Assembly: GCA_000750105.3 (NCBI GenBank)
Contig: JPHH03000019.1
Coordinates: 434,001 to 498,000, forward strand
Direction of reading: 5' to 3'
Length of the DNA: 64,000 nucleotides
DNA from: Tolypocladium sp. Sup5 PDA-1
Lineage: Eukaryota; Ascomycota; Sordariomycetes; Hypocreales; Ophiocordycipitaceae
Numbering within the stretch: position 1 is the stretch's first letter; each line of letters starts with the position of its first letter. Below are positions 43,071 to 54,177 of the stretch, piece by piece. The notes under the pieces were generated by a model that saw nothing but the letters and a program-made list of their open reading frames with translations, was not told where the DNA came from and did not search any database. The position numbers and the translations under genes are program-made.

Positions 43071-44329
43071 TATATTAGAGCCGGCCAGTTCAAGTTGATG
43101 AAGGAGAAGCGCGATGCCGCTTCCAGTAGTGGTGGAAAAGAGTGGACAGGCGTATTTGATATAGACACGTCAACGAGCCGCCAAGAGGACATGATACATA
43201 ATCCGTGAGCCACCATGCCTCGCAAATGTAGTAGGATTAGCAGCTTGAACTCGAGGATTTTGTTGTTGCTCACGATGGGAACCCCACGCCCTGGTAAAGT
43301 CATCCACCCCGACTAGGGATGTTTCCGTGGCCAGGTGGGGTGTCCAAGATCGATCCAGGCCCCTGGGTGTACGTAACTCTCATTTTAGTGGGAGGCGGCC
43401 TACTTCGTCCGGTATTGGTGGGTTTTGTTCGATGTCAAACTCGATCCTGTCACCTTGGCAGCTGCGCGGTTGTTCTTTTTCACGTCAGTCCGCAAACTGA
43501 GTGGCCAAACCATCCCCTGCGCGTTGTGGGCCGCAAAATCCTCTGAAGGATGCAAAATCCTCCGCAGGATCCTCTATCAGGCCAAAGTACGATTACATGG
43601 GCTCATGGCGCCCCTGCTCATCACCCCACGTCGTCCTCTTGCGTTAGAACCATTACGAAGGATTAGCTTATGGAGTAATCGTTCCGTGATTAGGTATATC
43701 AGTCGAGCGGAACGGGACCTCAAGCTGATACACTTGTACGAGGACAAGTGTCCTAGCTTATGACCTAGCGTGACGGGCCGCAAGGCGGGCCAACCTTACT
43801 GCGCTATTACGAGGGATGGGACAAGGGTCGGAACCACGGGCCGATCCAAGCAAGAGCGACGCTTACGTGTAGGGCGCTGCAATGACCTGGATTCGCGGCA
43901 ATGGAAAGCATCGACCTCTGTCGAGTTCTGTTCTGCCATGGCTAGTGGCGACTACCTGCTGTCACAGCACTCTGCGCACGTTCTCACCTGGTTGGGTAAC
44001 CAACAGCCGGAGCGGTGCCGCTACCTAAACTCATTACTATGGACTGGTTGAGCTCAGAAAAACGCATCGGGATTCACGAGCATTCCGGTGGCGGGGGATG
44101 CGCATGTTATTATTTTCGTACCTACTTTATATGACTAGCCTCTTCACGCCCCCTGCTCCCCTCAACCGCTCGCCTTCCCAACGCTCGCGTTGCTCATACG
44201 AGTACGTTGGGATTCCACGGTCAACAAGACCCATAAATTCAACTTTCACTCGTCTTTGGTGATTAAGTGTTGCATCTACGTCTCATATGTCTCTCCATCC
44301 TCTTCCATCATTAATTTATCCGGGATCCA
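43071..44329. other. Spacer between divergent regulator copies
   Basis: About 1.25 kb between the intact and decayed regulators. Open frames of 75-112 codons (43319-43763) have no recognisable features. A short direct repeat GCAAAATCCTC occurs near 43540. It probably contains two former promoters. Confidence 0.4.
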
Positions 44330-45648
44330 AATTCTTCTCCACGGACAGAAGCTGCGTTGCAATTACGATACCGACCACGATCAGGCCTGCCAACGACGTA
44401 TCAAGGCGGGGGATGTCCCTATAGCCCCCACAGCTTCGCCTTAGCAGGCCGGTGAACAGACTCGACCAAGAAGCAGACTCTACCAGTCCGTTGTCGTCGT
44501 CCATCAACGAGACAGGTTTCACTATCTCACCCTAGAGGCACGGGGTCATACAATCAGTCATGAATAGGGAGCCTGTACTAACACTACCTCCAGTGGCATC
44601 AGTCCTCGGCCAACATGGTGGGGACCAATACGTTAGGAGATCGTCTAGATGGACATATGACTTGGGGAACACACAACGGTAGATTGAACATCCTGGCTGG
44701 CCTGGATGAGAAACCAGTACTTATTGTTTCTGTTGCGTAGATTTAACCTCTGGGAAAGGCACGACTTTGTCAGCTTCTCCAATCATCGTGGCAATGTCAG
44801 AAACCCAACCGGCTGCCCTTGGGTGGACCGATTACCTGGCACCTCCGACATCGACAAGTTTAAATGGGAGTCCTGAGAATACTTTCTTCACAATTGACTT
44901 AGAACATCTACAAGCTGCGCCGGCAGAATCCATCATGCAAGATACCGTTACAGAGCAACACCCACCCGAAACAACAACATGCAACCTTGACGACTTATAC
45001 ATGCATATGATACCTCCGCCACTGACACTGGCGGATGCGCCTCAGCTAGATTCGAGCGATGGCTTCGAGCGGCAGCTACTACACCTGCAGGAGAGTCTCT
45101 GCGAGATGCCCTTCGCTGCCGGGTTCGAACTGACCGTGGGCGAGACCACCAAGGCCTCACATATGCTGCTTGGTATTATTACAGCAATCACAAATTCGGT
45201 CTCATCCTCGGCCCAGGTCCCTCCCAAGATTGGGAGTCACGGAAGATCTTCGCGCAGCGCCGCCGACGCGGCAACCATCTTCCTCGTGGCAGCATGCTAT
45301 GCACGCATCCTTCGCAAAACTGATGCCCTAGCGAGCCGGCTGCGTGACATAGTGAGCCTAGGTGACGAGGAAGCGCAGCGTGGCCTGCCTTGTATGCAGA
45401 TCGGCTGCTTTACTCCAACGTCTCTTGTTACGCCGGCTATCCAGACGTCTATGCTCATACGGCTTCTTTCACAGTCACTCCGCGAGATTGAGAAGAGGTT
45501 GCCACCCCTCACCCACGCCGTGCTTAGCCAGCCGGCATCGGTGCGCGGCCCTTTCGGGGATTCGCTCAGCGCCGCCAATGGCGACATTGCCAATCTCGAG
45601 GCCCATGTCAAAGGTGTGCTTAATAGCACGCTGAAGTTGCTTAAATGA
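44330..45648 (+). pseudogene. Decayed inverted duplicate of the Zn2Cys6 regulator
   Basis: A second copy of the AflR-like gene on the opposite strand. Near 44340 the zinc cluster is broken: the first two cysteines are gone (only HGQKLRC follows), the fifth reads Arg (QACQRR) and the sixth is missing. Several stops then interrupt the middle region, where fragments such as NGRLNILAG still match the intact paralogue. From 44767 to 45648 a 293-codon frame is open again and closely follows the C-terminal regulatory domain (GETTKASHMLLGIITAI; DAATIFLVAACYARILRK; AIQTSMLIRLLSQSLREIE). The gene cannot make a DNA-binding factor. The C-terminal half could in principle be expressed as a short partner protein from the ATG at 44767, since it has stayed open; expression is unproven. 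Confidence 0.8.
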
Positions 45649-46141
45649 CATGGATAATACATAGACGAAGCCGGATTGGCAGCAACGCCCAGCTACATTT
45701 CACGATACATCAACAATAAAGCCAAAGGTTCCGCCCAGCGACGAGCAGATAAATGCCAAATAATCTGGCACGTATAAGTTCCGAGTTGCGACAACTTATA
45801 TCGCGGGCACGGATGGACCAGGATAACGAAAGACTCTCCCATTCCCACCTCAAAGTGGGAAGAAGGTTAGGTTCTTGGTGTATAATTGGGCTGTTGGTGT
45901 TGCCGAGTGGGCAACACAAGGGGGCCGATGGGGATGAATGAGCAAGGAGCAAGGAGCAGGGAGGAAGGATCCAGTGCCTTCATGCTTACACTTGCGCTTT
46001 GGGCGTTGTCTCTTGATCAGTCGAATCGTTGTCATGGGTCCCGCAGTTGAAGGATGATCCCAACGCCGTGAACTATGTTTAATTCGAGCATTTGCGACAA
46101 TAGAGTGCGGATCTTTTATCTCCCACGAGCCATGGGCGAAC

Positions 46142-46636
46142 TCAAATTTTTCCTTCATCTATCCATTTGCGAAGCTCTTCAGATGGAAATTGGCCTTGGT
46201 GACCATCAGCGTTCCTCAATTTGAAGTCACACGCCCCAATTGCACATCTGAATAAGACCCTCACGACCCCTTTCGAGTTGCTCTCAACCACACGCCGAGA
46301 CGGTCTGCCGCACCAGCACGGGGGGTTGTCATCCACTATTCCACGACTGTCATCGAACGAGTAGAACGTGCAATAGCGTTTCTTCTGACAGCTGTAATAA
46401 GGGCGATTTTCATTGCCTTTGATATTTCCGGGGTCCGTCACGCCGTGTACCGTCTTCTCGCCGCACTGTGGACAAAGGGGTGGTGCGGTGAAGTAAGGCA
46501 TTTCGTCTGGAATAGGGGGCTCCGGCTTGTTAGATACGTACTCTGGCTGAGCGGATGGGAAATACTGACCTGACGCAATGGAGTTCGTTTGGCGGACAAG
46601 GTAACGCTGATGAATGAGGGACAGCGGCCGGAACAT
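46142..46636 (-). CDS. GRF-like zinc-ribbon protein
   Basis: A 164-residue frame with two cysteine-rich zinc-binding units. The first has CPQCGEKTV, then NENRPYYSCQKKRYCTFYSFDD; the second has PPCWCGRPSRRVV and VRVLFRCAIGACDFKL. Aromatic RPYYSC and FxxFD patterns resemble GRF zinc fingers, which bind single-stranded nucleic acid in topoisomerase III and APE2 and also occur in small uncharacterised fungal proteins. The first methionine is uncertain: 46501 (residue 46) begins just before the first zinc unit, and an upstream exon could exist because a GT/AG pair lies in the N-terminal part. Length suits the small fungal family. No link to the cluster is evident. Confidence 0.65.
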   Translation of the reverse strand: MFRPLSLIHQRYLVRQTNSIASGQYFPSAQPEYVSNKPEPPIPDEMPYFTAPPLCPQCGEKTVHGVTDPGNIKGNENRPYYSCQKKRYCTFYSFDDSRGIVDDNPPCWCGRPSRRVVESNSKGVVRVLFRCAIGACDFKLRNADGHQGQFPSEELRKWIDEGKI

Positions 46637-47031
46637 GTATGCTCAATGACCGACGTAGAAAAAGACAAAGAGTGGCTTCGTATCCCAGGGCAGCAGATGA
46701 GTTGCGAACTTGAAGGAAGGTGAATGCAGACCTGGATGTAGGATCTACTCCATTTTATACATGTGCCCGTTCTGACCAATCCCCCAGTATGCTTTGCACC
46801 CCTCAAGGACTATACGACATTGCTCTACATGGTATGTGCTTTATATAGATGCCTGTCCAATTCTCCAAGATGAAATTAGAATCCATAAAGTCGTAAATCT
46901 CATTACATTGGATATCGTTTATAACCTCCATCACAGTCGGACAATCTGGCGAGAGTATAATGGCCATCGCAAGACATTCCTGGTCGCCATTTAGATCCAC
47001 CCACCCCACCGCCATCCACAGACCGTCGCCC

Positions 47032-48108
47032 TTAGAGAATGGGCATTGCGACGGACTTCTCCCAGTCGATGTTGTTATCATTGCATTCGACGCGGTCACG
47101 GCAAGTACCAAAGATCCGATCCCACAGGCGGGTCTGCTTGCCATAGTTGCCGCTGCTCTTCCAGCCCTTGCGGTGATGCATATCGTGATCCTCGATGATG
47201 AGCTCGGCATCAAACATACGCAGCAGCCAAGTGAACACATTGGGTGGCGAGGCATGCAAGCGCAGGCCGCTATGACCAGCCAGCTCGGCGAAGACGACAT
47301 ACTGGTGGCAGAACCACCACTCGTAAAAGCCCATGGGAAGGCCCATCAACTTCATGGAGAAATAGGTGAGAAGCGGGATGCCAACGATATCGAAAAACTC
47401 TTGCTCGGTATCGGCGTATAGCGTCAACAGCGGGTTGGGGTGCTTGGTCAGGTGGTGCGTGCGGTGGTACTGCCAGAGACTGCCGACCTCATGCATCAGT
47501 CGGTGGTACCAGTAGAACCAGAAGTCGAGCACGATGCCGTACAGGCCAGCCTCTAGCGGAAGCCAGAACCAACTCATGTCCGCGGGGGCTTGGCTGGCGC
47601 GGTAGCTGAGGAAGACGGTGAAGATGGGTCGGAAGGTGGACGTCGAGACGAGCGACTGCACGACTTTGCCGACCGCGATGTCAGGCACTCCGTCTCTTTC
47701 GTGCATATCGCCGTCTAGGAAGCCGGTCTGGTGGCCCAGGTGGCGGAGGACGTGCAGTTCGCGGATGGCGATGATCTTGAACGCGGCGCTGTAGAAGAGG
47801 AAGGCCTGAAACGCGGTGAAATTGTTGCCCGTATATGTGACGTAGAGGTGCTGGATGAGGACCGGGATAGCGGCATGCGCAAGCACCCAGCGGTGCATAT
47901 ACCAGTCGGATAAGTAAGGCACCTTGTCGCCTTTCTGGTGCACTGGGACCTCCTTGTCGAGGGTGGTCGGATGGATGCCGAGGAGTTCGTAAAACCAGTG
48001 GAAGACTGTCCACTCGGCGCGGTCGAGGCGGCGCCAGGTGGACTTCATCGAGTCCTTCGGGTTCGGCTGCACCCGCATGTTGCGTGCTTGTGTTTGTGTG
48101 ACACTCAT
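47032..48108 (-). CDS. Fatty-acid hydroxylase / sterol desaturase superfamily protein
   Basis: Single-exon membrane protein of 358 residues from the ATG at 48108 (an upstream in-frame ATG exists at 48138). The three histidine boxes of this di-iron family are clear: HRLMH (near residue 210), HRTHH (near 222) and HDMHH (near 310), with hydrophobic helices around them. Such enzymes use O2 and an electron donor in the ER membrane to hydroxylate or desaturate sterols or fatty acids; this branch is best known as ERG25/SUR2-like proteins of unassigned substrate. The conserved box spacing and complete C-terminus suggest a working enzyme. It is 7 kb from the cluster and lacks the operator in its promoter, so a tailoring role is not indicated. 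Confidence 0.88.
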   Translation of the reverse strand: MSVTQTQARNMRVQPNPKDSMKSTWRRLDRAEWTVFHWFYELLGIHPTTLDKEVPVHQKGDKVPYLSDWYMHRWVLAHAAIPVLIQHLYVTYTGNNFTAFQAFLFYSAAFKIIAIRELHVLRHLGHQTGFLDGDMHERDGVPDIAVGKVVQSLVSTSTFRPIFTVFLSYRASQAPADMSWFWLPLEAGLYGIVLDFWFYWYHRLMHEVGSLWQYHRTHHLTKHPNPLLTLYADTEQEFFDIVGIPLLTYFSMKLMGLPMGFYEWWFCHQYVVFAELAGHSGLRLHASPPNVFTWLLRMFDAELIIEDHDMHHRKGWKSSGNYGKQTRLWDRIFGTCRDRVECNDNNIDWEKSVAMPIL

Positions 48109-48751
48109 TTTGTGTGTGGCCAGGTGGCAAGCAAGCAACTATGGTGGTGTGTACTCCCCGTAGGGGAAGCGTAAGAAGGGGCGGGCTAAGGGCCGTCCTT
48201 TATATCCAGCGCGCTGCCCAACATTTAGCACATGTGAAGGAGAATAGTAGTCATTTTCATCGCCCTCATTCATGTGATTGATGATGTGGCCACGGCACAG
48301 GTTGACGCGGCCCCAGGTTGGTCGTTCGTCTTTGGATTTCCCCCAACCAACTCCACCATTCCATCCTGACGTAATGGTAAAGATCGCCTGATCTAAGAGC
48401 TGTGGCAACGCCCTTCGCGGGAGTTGAACAACTAGTTTCGCCGTCGTGCCGTCGGAGGGTTATCGTTGGTTGCCCCGGGCCCCAACCAAAGAGACCATAC
48501 GGCCAGTGGGGAGTCAGGACTGGGCAGCTCATTTGTGGCCACCTGACGTAGGCGTTTCCTAATCGGGTAATTGTTGCGGATGGGGGTTGGGTTGTTTGGT
48601 TAGTATTAATATTGGAATGACCGCATCTGGAGTCTCGATGTACGATTAAAATACGGATACAGAGTATTCCGTAACTTCATGGCGACTCTTTGGGTGTATT
48701 TCAGCAGGCGGGTAATCTCAGTATAATTACCAATGCACAGCCCAGTATCAT

Positions 48752-48786
48752 AGCGAGATGGCATACTGCCAGTATGCCATCTCGCT
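48752..48786. repeat. 35-bp near-perfect palindrome
   Basis: A 17-base arm (48752-48768, beginning AGCGAGATGGCATACTG) is followed by one base and its exact reverse complement (48770-48786). It lies in the gene-free region upstream of the hydroxylase gene. Confidence 0.9.
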
Positions 48787-49016
48787 CACTCGGACTGCTA
48801 CTTTCATATCACCTGTTTTGTCGCAAGGAAAGCTCCTTGGAGGTTGATGTTAACCTGGACATGTGAAAGGCCCGAGCGACAGTGTCATACATGGCAGCGA
48901 CACAGCCTGCCGTAAACGGAATCATGCTTTTGCGCTCTGAGTTACCCCTTGCTGTTTCAATAATGGACACACTCTTGCTGCGCTTGGGATGCAAAGAAAC
49001 GACCGTACATGGCGCG

Positions 49017-49600
49017 CTAGTTGTCTGTCCACGTCGACAAGTCTCCCGATCCTATCACCATCGCGCTTTCGTTGGCACTCCAACCGAGATACTCCGCGTT
49101 GCCACCCGGTCCCCCTATTGTCACGCGGCAGCGGCCTCGTTGGTTGACAAAGAGTCGGTAATACGCGTCCAGGACGCCTTCTACTAGATTCAAGACGAAG
49201 CACTTGCGCGTCACCTCCACCGCACGTGCATCTACGCGCCCCTCGGCTTGCACCAGCGTCGAGAAGAGTGATACGTAATCCACTCTCCCTAAGGCTTCTC
49301 GCATGATCCCAACAATTCTCAGCTTGTTGTCTGCCACCTACATACACGCAGTCTCGACTACCAAGGTAGATGAGTAGCGCTATGGAAGGGAGAAGACGGG
49401 GCGGCCCGGGAGACACTGCCCGCCCCGCTCATACGATGCCTGTAACTCGCCGAGGATCCTTAACATTTCGCGTCTCATCCTCTCCCGCAGAATATACGGC
49501 GGATAGTCCACGCCACTAGGGCATGTAGCGATTAAGAGATGCATATCCTCGTCCTCGTTGTTGCTTCGCTTTATACTGTCAGGGGATTTCTCGACATGTT
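49017..49600 (-). other. Possible small gene or gene fragment, unknown
   Basis: Two minus-strand segments look coding: one near 49570-49445 (DMHLLIATCPSGVDYPPYIL, then an Arg/Glu-rich helix) and one at 49337-49017 (MREALGRVDYVSLFSTLVQA). A plausible intron with a TGTATGTAG acceptor separates them. I do not recognise the family and cannot fix a start or splice donor. The region 48109-50239 holds nothing else that I can support. Confidence 0.25.
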
Positions 49601-50239
49601 TCTACGTGAGATTTCTATCTAAAAAGCATGGCGGTAGTGAGAATCTATATGTTACGACAAACCGTCAAATGCCCAACACATTCTCCAAAGCCAACGCCCG
49701 GTGATGGTTCTTCCGCAAAGCCCGTTATCCGCACGACATCGTTGTCTTGCAGAAAGGCCCGGTGAGAGCCATCGCCAAGCTGTACTGGAACCGCACCGCC
49801 ATTGGCAGCCCAGCCCCCGAGCCCCCGTTGTTTCTCCTTTCTATCCCATTGCTTCCTTCTCTCACTTTCACTTATGCGACCTTTTAACCCCGATTAAGTA
49901 GTTAAACGTCACGTAATTCCCATGAGATAAACGGGAAGCGTAGTTGCCGACGCACATCACCAAGTACAAGCATCCCAAGGAGGGCCACATGAATACAAAG
50001 ATAACCTTTGCAAGGTTTGTTATAAATGTTTCCGAGTGGATAGAGTTACGCAGAATTCTAGATCTTTTGCACCGCAGACGCAACAGTTTCTGCTAGCCCG
50101 GTGCAGACAACAACGACATTGTCCCCGAGAGTCACGAGAAACGGATGGGCATACGTGAGCAAGCAGGGATTTCACAAATTGGACACCAACGTGCACATCT
50201 TGAGGTTGCCGGCTTCCGTTGAAATGCTCAGCGCGAACC

Positions 50240-50520
50240 CCCTCTAGCGCGGATTCTTCTAATCGACCCCCCAGGCCAGAAGACGGCGATGGTAGTATAG
50301 TCCGAGAAGGGCTTATATAGGATCTGGTTGTCCATGGTCGGTCCTTCGCATATGGAGCCTTCGTTCCATCTGGCAAACGGCACAGGTTCTCAGCCGACGA
50401 CGATGGACTTGTGACCAGGTATCCGTCTCGCTCGACCAAAAAGTCCAGAAAAATCCACACACACCCCTTCAGCGTGCTGTATATGCGCTCCGCAAAGGCC
50501 CCGTCCCCGGAGTACTGGTG
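50240..50520 (-). pseudogene. Fragment of a GH95 alpha-L-fucosidase-type gene
   Basis: The minus strand reads SGDGAFAERIYSTLKG, FLDFLVERDGYLVTSPSSSAEN and then, after a one-base frame change near 50340, GPTMDNQILYKPFSDYTT. These segments match, in order, the catalytic (alpha/alpha)6-barrel part of GH95 fucosidases. The rest of the protein, normally about 800 residues, is missing, and the frame is shifted. This is a relic, possibly left by a rearrangement at the edge of the cluster neighbourhood. Confidence 0.6.
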
Positions 50521-50876
50521 CAGATGACACTAGCTCCGGATCCTCAGCTGATATTACTATCTGGGGCGCGCAAGTCCTCGTCAAGGACTGCTCGTCATAC
50601 GGTTCATCATTTGAAGTATCGTCGCCGTCTTTGGGGACAAATTGGTGCATTGGCTGCTCCTGGTCGAAAAGCGAGACTGGGAACGGAACGTTTATCGAGT
50701 CCCCTGGCTCAGTTTTCCCAAGCAGCTTGTTTAATACTCAGCTTACAGCAAGGGGCTGTTATCGCTCTTTGCTTAAGGGTTATATAAGCCATAGTACGCC
50801 CGTAGGGACAAAGTCACTTCTGTATAATATCCAAATATTACTTTTGCGCACTCTCCTTTGCCGTCTATCCGCCCTG

Positions 50877-51179
50877 TCAGCAACGGGCACTGCTGTACTC
50901 ACGCGGAGATCTCACCATGTACTCTCGCCTCTCGTCCTCGTACCGCCCCCGATCCCAGTCCGCCAAGCGCTCATAATGCGCTCGCTGCGCCTGGCTCAGG
51001 GCCGCCCACATCTCGACGAGGATCTGACCGACCTGCCCGGGGTTCAAGTCCGGGTGCTCTGTTGCGACGCGATCGCGATGCTCAGCGGCGAAGAAAAAGT
51101 ATGCTGATCGGTTCTTCATGGGACGACCGTCGCCGAAGTCGAGGGTTGGCGGGACATGCCCTGGTGGTGGTTGAGACAT
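50877..51179 (-). CDS. Short HMG-box protein
   Basis: From the ATG at 51179 the frame gives 100 residues, dominated by one HMG box: PMKNRSAYFFFAAEHRDRV, then PGQVGQILVEMWAALSQAQ and HYERLADWDRGRYEDERREY. The tryptophan, tyrosine and lysine/arginine pattern matches HMGB/NHP6-type nonspecific DNA-bending boxes rather than MAT-type boxes. The N-terminus is short and proline-rich. A GTGAGA donor immediately after the box leaves open a further 3' exon. The protein should bind chromatin if expressed. The nearby GH95 relic suggests an unstable neighbourhood, so this could also be a duplicated box. Confidence 0.55.
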   Translation of the reverse strand: MSQPPPGHVPPTLDFGDGRPMKNRSAYFFFAAEHRDRVATEHPDLNPGQVGQILVEMWAALSQAQRAHYERLADWDRGRYEDERREYMVRSPREYSSARC

Positions 51180-51985
51180 TGCGCTGGCTCGTATGAGGGT
51201 CTCGTCAAGGACAGAAGTTCTCACGAAAAGGTGGGCGGAACAAGCGTTTTATACGTAACTATCTCACGACTAGGCAGTGACCCACATAGGCGGGACTGCG
51301 ACGGCCTGAGTCTGCGTACGCAGCTTCGCACACGCAGCTCAAGGCTAATTGTGGTAGAGAAATTGAACTTGATACGGCGTATTCGCACCTCTACGACGAT
51401 CACGTACTGGCGAGATACATAGAGGAGTAAAGCTTGTCCTCTTAAACAGTGTGTCCTGCGTTGGTATCTAAATATTCGGTGGATGCTACGTGACAAGTCA
51501 TGTGCTTAACAGGTGCTTGAGCCTGTAACAGCGTTTCTTAGGTTAAAGTAATGACGGCTCAGGTATATAACCAAGGAAGGAAATTGCTAAGGTCGAGATT
51601 CGTGTTATACAATGGGCTATTGTTAATGTGCTAGAAGCTGCCGCTGTGGTCTAGGGTAGCCCGCATTCAATACGACAAAACCACGCCAGAGCCAACACAG
51701 CTTGGCCACGTCCGCGTCAGCCAACACGACGCTCCGACGCCGCCGACCTTCAGCCCTACCAGTCCTCGTAAGCGGGGAAGTCAATGGTTCAGTCAAGCCC
51801 TGATGGATTCGTATGAGCTTACGAGCTTGCGCGACGTCATGGCATTGAGGACATCCGCGTCTGGTTCTAAAAAGGCTCGTCAATTGTCCCCTTGTGACGG
51901 AGCGCCAACGAGAGACACGGATGCTTCAACATTCATCAAGCGCGTGTCAATGAGAGTCCCAAACGCCAACGTAGCCCCCGCCATG

Positions 51986-54040
51986 ATGGACGGCTTCTCC
52001 GTCACATCCCTCACATCCCTCTGCTCCTCCATCGCCAACCGCGCGGCCTCCTGCGCCGGCGAGCTCGACGCCCTCCGAGCCGCACGCCCAGGGTCCATCC
52101 TCGCCCTCGCGCAACACATCCGGCAGATCAACCGCGGTGCCTCGCAGCTCGAGCAGGCCCTCAACGCGGCGGCGGCCATCTCGCAGCAGCTGCAGCATGC
52201 GCTGAACCAGGCGCTCGCGGCGGGCGATGCGACGACGGGCAAGCTGCACAAGCAGGTGATGCGGCTGCAGGCCGAGAACCTGGCGGCCGTGGACGGGGAC
52301 TATGCGGAGGCGTATGGGCACTTTCTGGGGACGTACTGTCGCTTGTTTGCGTACTTTTGTGAAGTGCTCTCTACGTATGACCCCCTGATATCCTGCGATT
52401 GGACAGTGATGACTGAAGGCTGACTCTATCACAGGAATGACAGAGACCAGCAAGATGCCCATCTCAACTCGGCCGAGGGTCAGGAGGTGCTCGAGCAAGC
52501 CTCCATCGCCATCAACGTCGCCTCACAACCAAATAGCATCCTCCTAGACGGCGGCAAAGCCCCAGACCTGAGCAGCCTGCCTCTCCGCCCCAAGTCCCAA
52601 CCCGGAGACGACGAACCACCCCCCTACATCGCCGCCCCAGCCTCCTCCTTCTCCAACACCCCCCGAGCCGGGCCCTCTTCCGGCGGCGGCCTCGCCTCCT
52701 TCACAAAGTCCATCAAGGCCTTCGCCGCCAACTTCGCCCCCAAGCCGGACCCCCTCGCCTCGGCGCTCTGCCAGGCCGTCCTCCGCGGCGACACCCAGCA
52801 GGTCAGCGGCCTCCTCGCGCAGGGCGCCAGCGTCGCCGGCCGCAACGAGGACGGCCGCACGCCGCTGCAGTGCGCCATCGCCGGCGACCGGGATGAGGCC
52901 GCGCGCCTGCTGCTCGCCGCGGGGGCCGACGCCAAGGGCTCCGGCGGATGGTCCGGGGCGCCGCCGCTGTTCCAGGCCGCGAGCGCGGGAAGCCTGCGCG
53001 TGGCCCGGGTGCTGCTCGACCGGGGCGCCAAGGTCAGCGAGGAGAGCGTCACCGGGGAGCCGTATTTCGTCGGCGTGTGCGAGGGCGGGAACCTCGCGGG
53101 CATAGACTTCCTGCTGCGCAGCGGCGCGAAGCCGACGTGGCAGAGCGTCTCCGGGCGGCCCGTCCTCGTGCAGGCCGTCAAGAAGGGCAACGTCGAGCTC
53201 GCGAGGATGCTGCTCGACTACGGCGCCAAGGCCAACTGCTCGGACATGACGGGCAGCTCGGTGCTCGCGCTGGCGGCGGAGAAGCCGGACCTCGCGCTCG
53301 CGCAGCTGCTCCTCGACCGCGGCGCGAAGCCCAACGCGGACACCATCTACGGCAGCTCCGTGCTCGCCGATGCCCTCTCCCGCAAGCGGCTGGACGTGGC
53401 CAGGCTCCTGCTCGACCACGGCGCCAAGGGCGGCAAGGCGGACCTCTACGGGCAGCCGCTGCTCATCTGCGTCATCAAGGACGCGGCCATCACGGGCGCC
53501 GACAAGACGGACCTGGCGCGGCGGCTGCTCGAGAACGGCGCGTCGGCCAACGCAAAGGACATGACGTGGAGCAGCCCGGCCATCTGCCACGCGCTCGAGG
53601 CCGGCCTGACGGACATGGTCGAGCTGCTGCTCCAGCACGGCGCCAAGACCAAGTACAAGATGAGCTCCGGCGCGACGCTGCTGCTGCACGCCATCGACCA
53701 CGGGCGGCGCGACGAGGTCAGGCTGCTGCTGGAGCACGGGGCGGACGCCAACGACGCGGACAAGCAGGGCCGGACGCCGCTAATGCAGGCGGTGGTGCGG
53801 CAGGACGCGGACATGGTGAGGCTGCTGAAAGAGCACGGGGCCGACGCCAACGCCATGGGGGCGGCGGGCGTGATGGACCTGGCGAGGGCGCTGAACCGGC
53901 CGGATATGATGGAGCTGCTGGGGCTGGGCGGGGAGACGTCGGCCCCGGCTGGGGGTTCTCGTGCCGGAGCACCGGGCGCTGGACGGCCTGGCCGTGCAGA
54001 GTCGCCGCCGCCGGGATACGATGTGGCGATGAAGTCGTGA
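51986..54040 (+). CDS. Ankyrin-repeat protein
   Basis: Two exons (51986-52374 and 52435-54040, 60-bp intron) give 664 residues. The N-terminal 130 residues form an alpha-helical region (MDGFSVTSL start, QINRGASQLEQALNAAAA), as in fungal ankyrin proteins with an N-terminal NACHT-associated-like helical domain. A Pro/Ser-rich linker (PPPYIAAPASS) follows. From about residue 250 to 620 there are ten to eleven ankyrin repeats with the LLLxxGAxxN pattern (LLDYGAKANCSD, LLDRGAKPNADT, LLEHGADANDADKQGRTPL). The C-terminus is Gly/Pro-rich and low in complexity. The strong GC and C/G-ending codons give long shadow frames on other strands. Function is unknown, probably a protein-interaction scaffold; no signal peptide is seen. 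An in-frame ATG at 51983 is equivalent. Confidence 0.88.
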
Positions 54041-54177
54041 GTGCCATGTGGTGGTGATGGCTGCTCAGAAGAATAGGATACCCAATGTACTTGTATTCGC
54101 CCCGTCTTCTATGTGATGCATGATATCATTGAACCCCAGAATCAACGCCGTCTAATAGCAAACACCAACCACGTCCA

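Noticed and set aside
50877..51179. Possibility that the HMG box belongs to a mating-type locus
   Set aside because: The box resembles NHP6/HMGB proteins, not MAT1-2-1 or MAT1-1-3, and no MAT neighbours (SLA2, APN2) are present.
52544..53737. 397-codon minus-strand frame across the ankyrin gene
   Set aside because: Shadow of the GC-rich, repeat-coding plus strand; no independent features.
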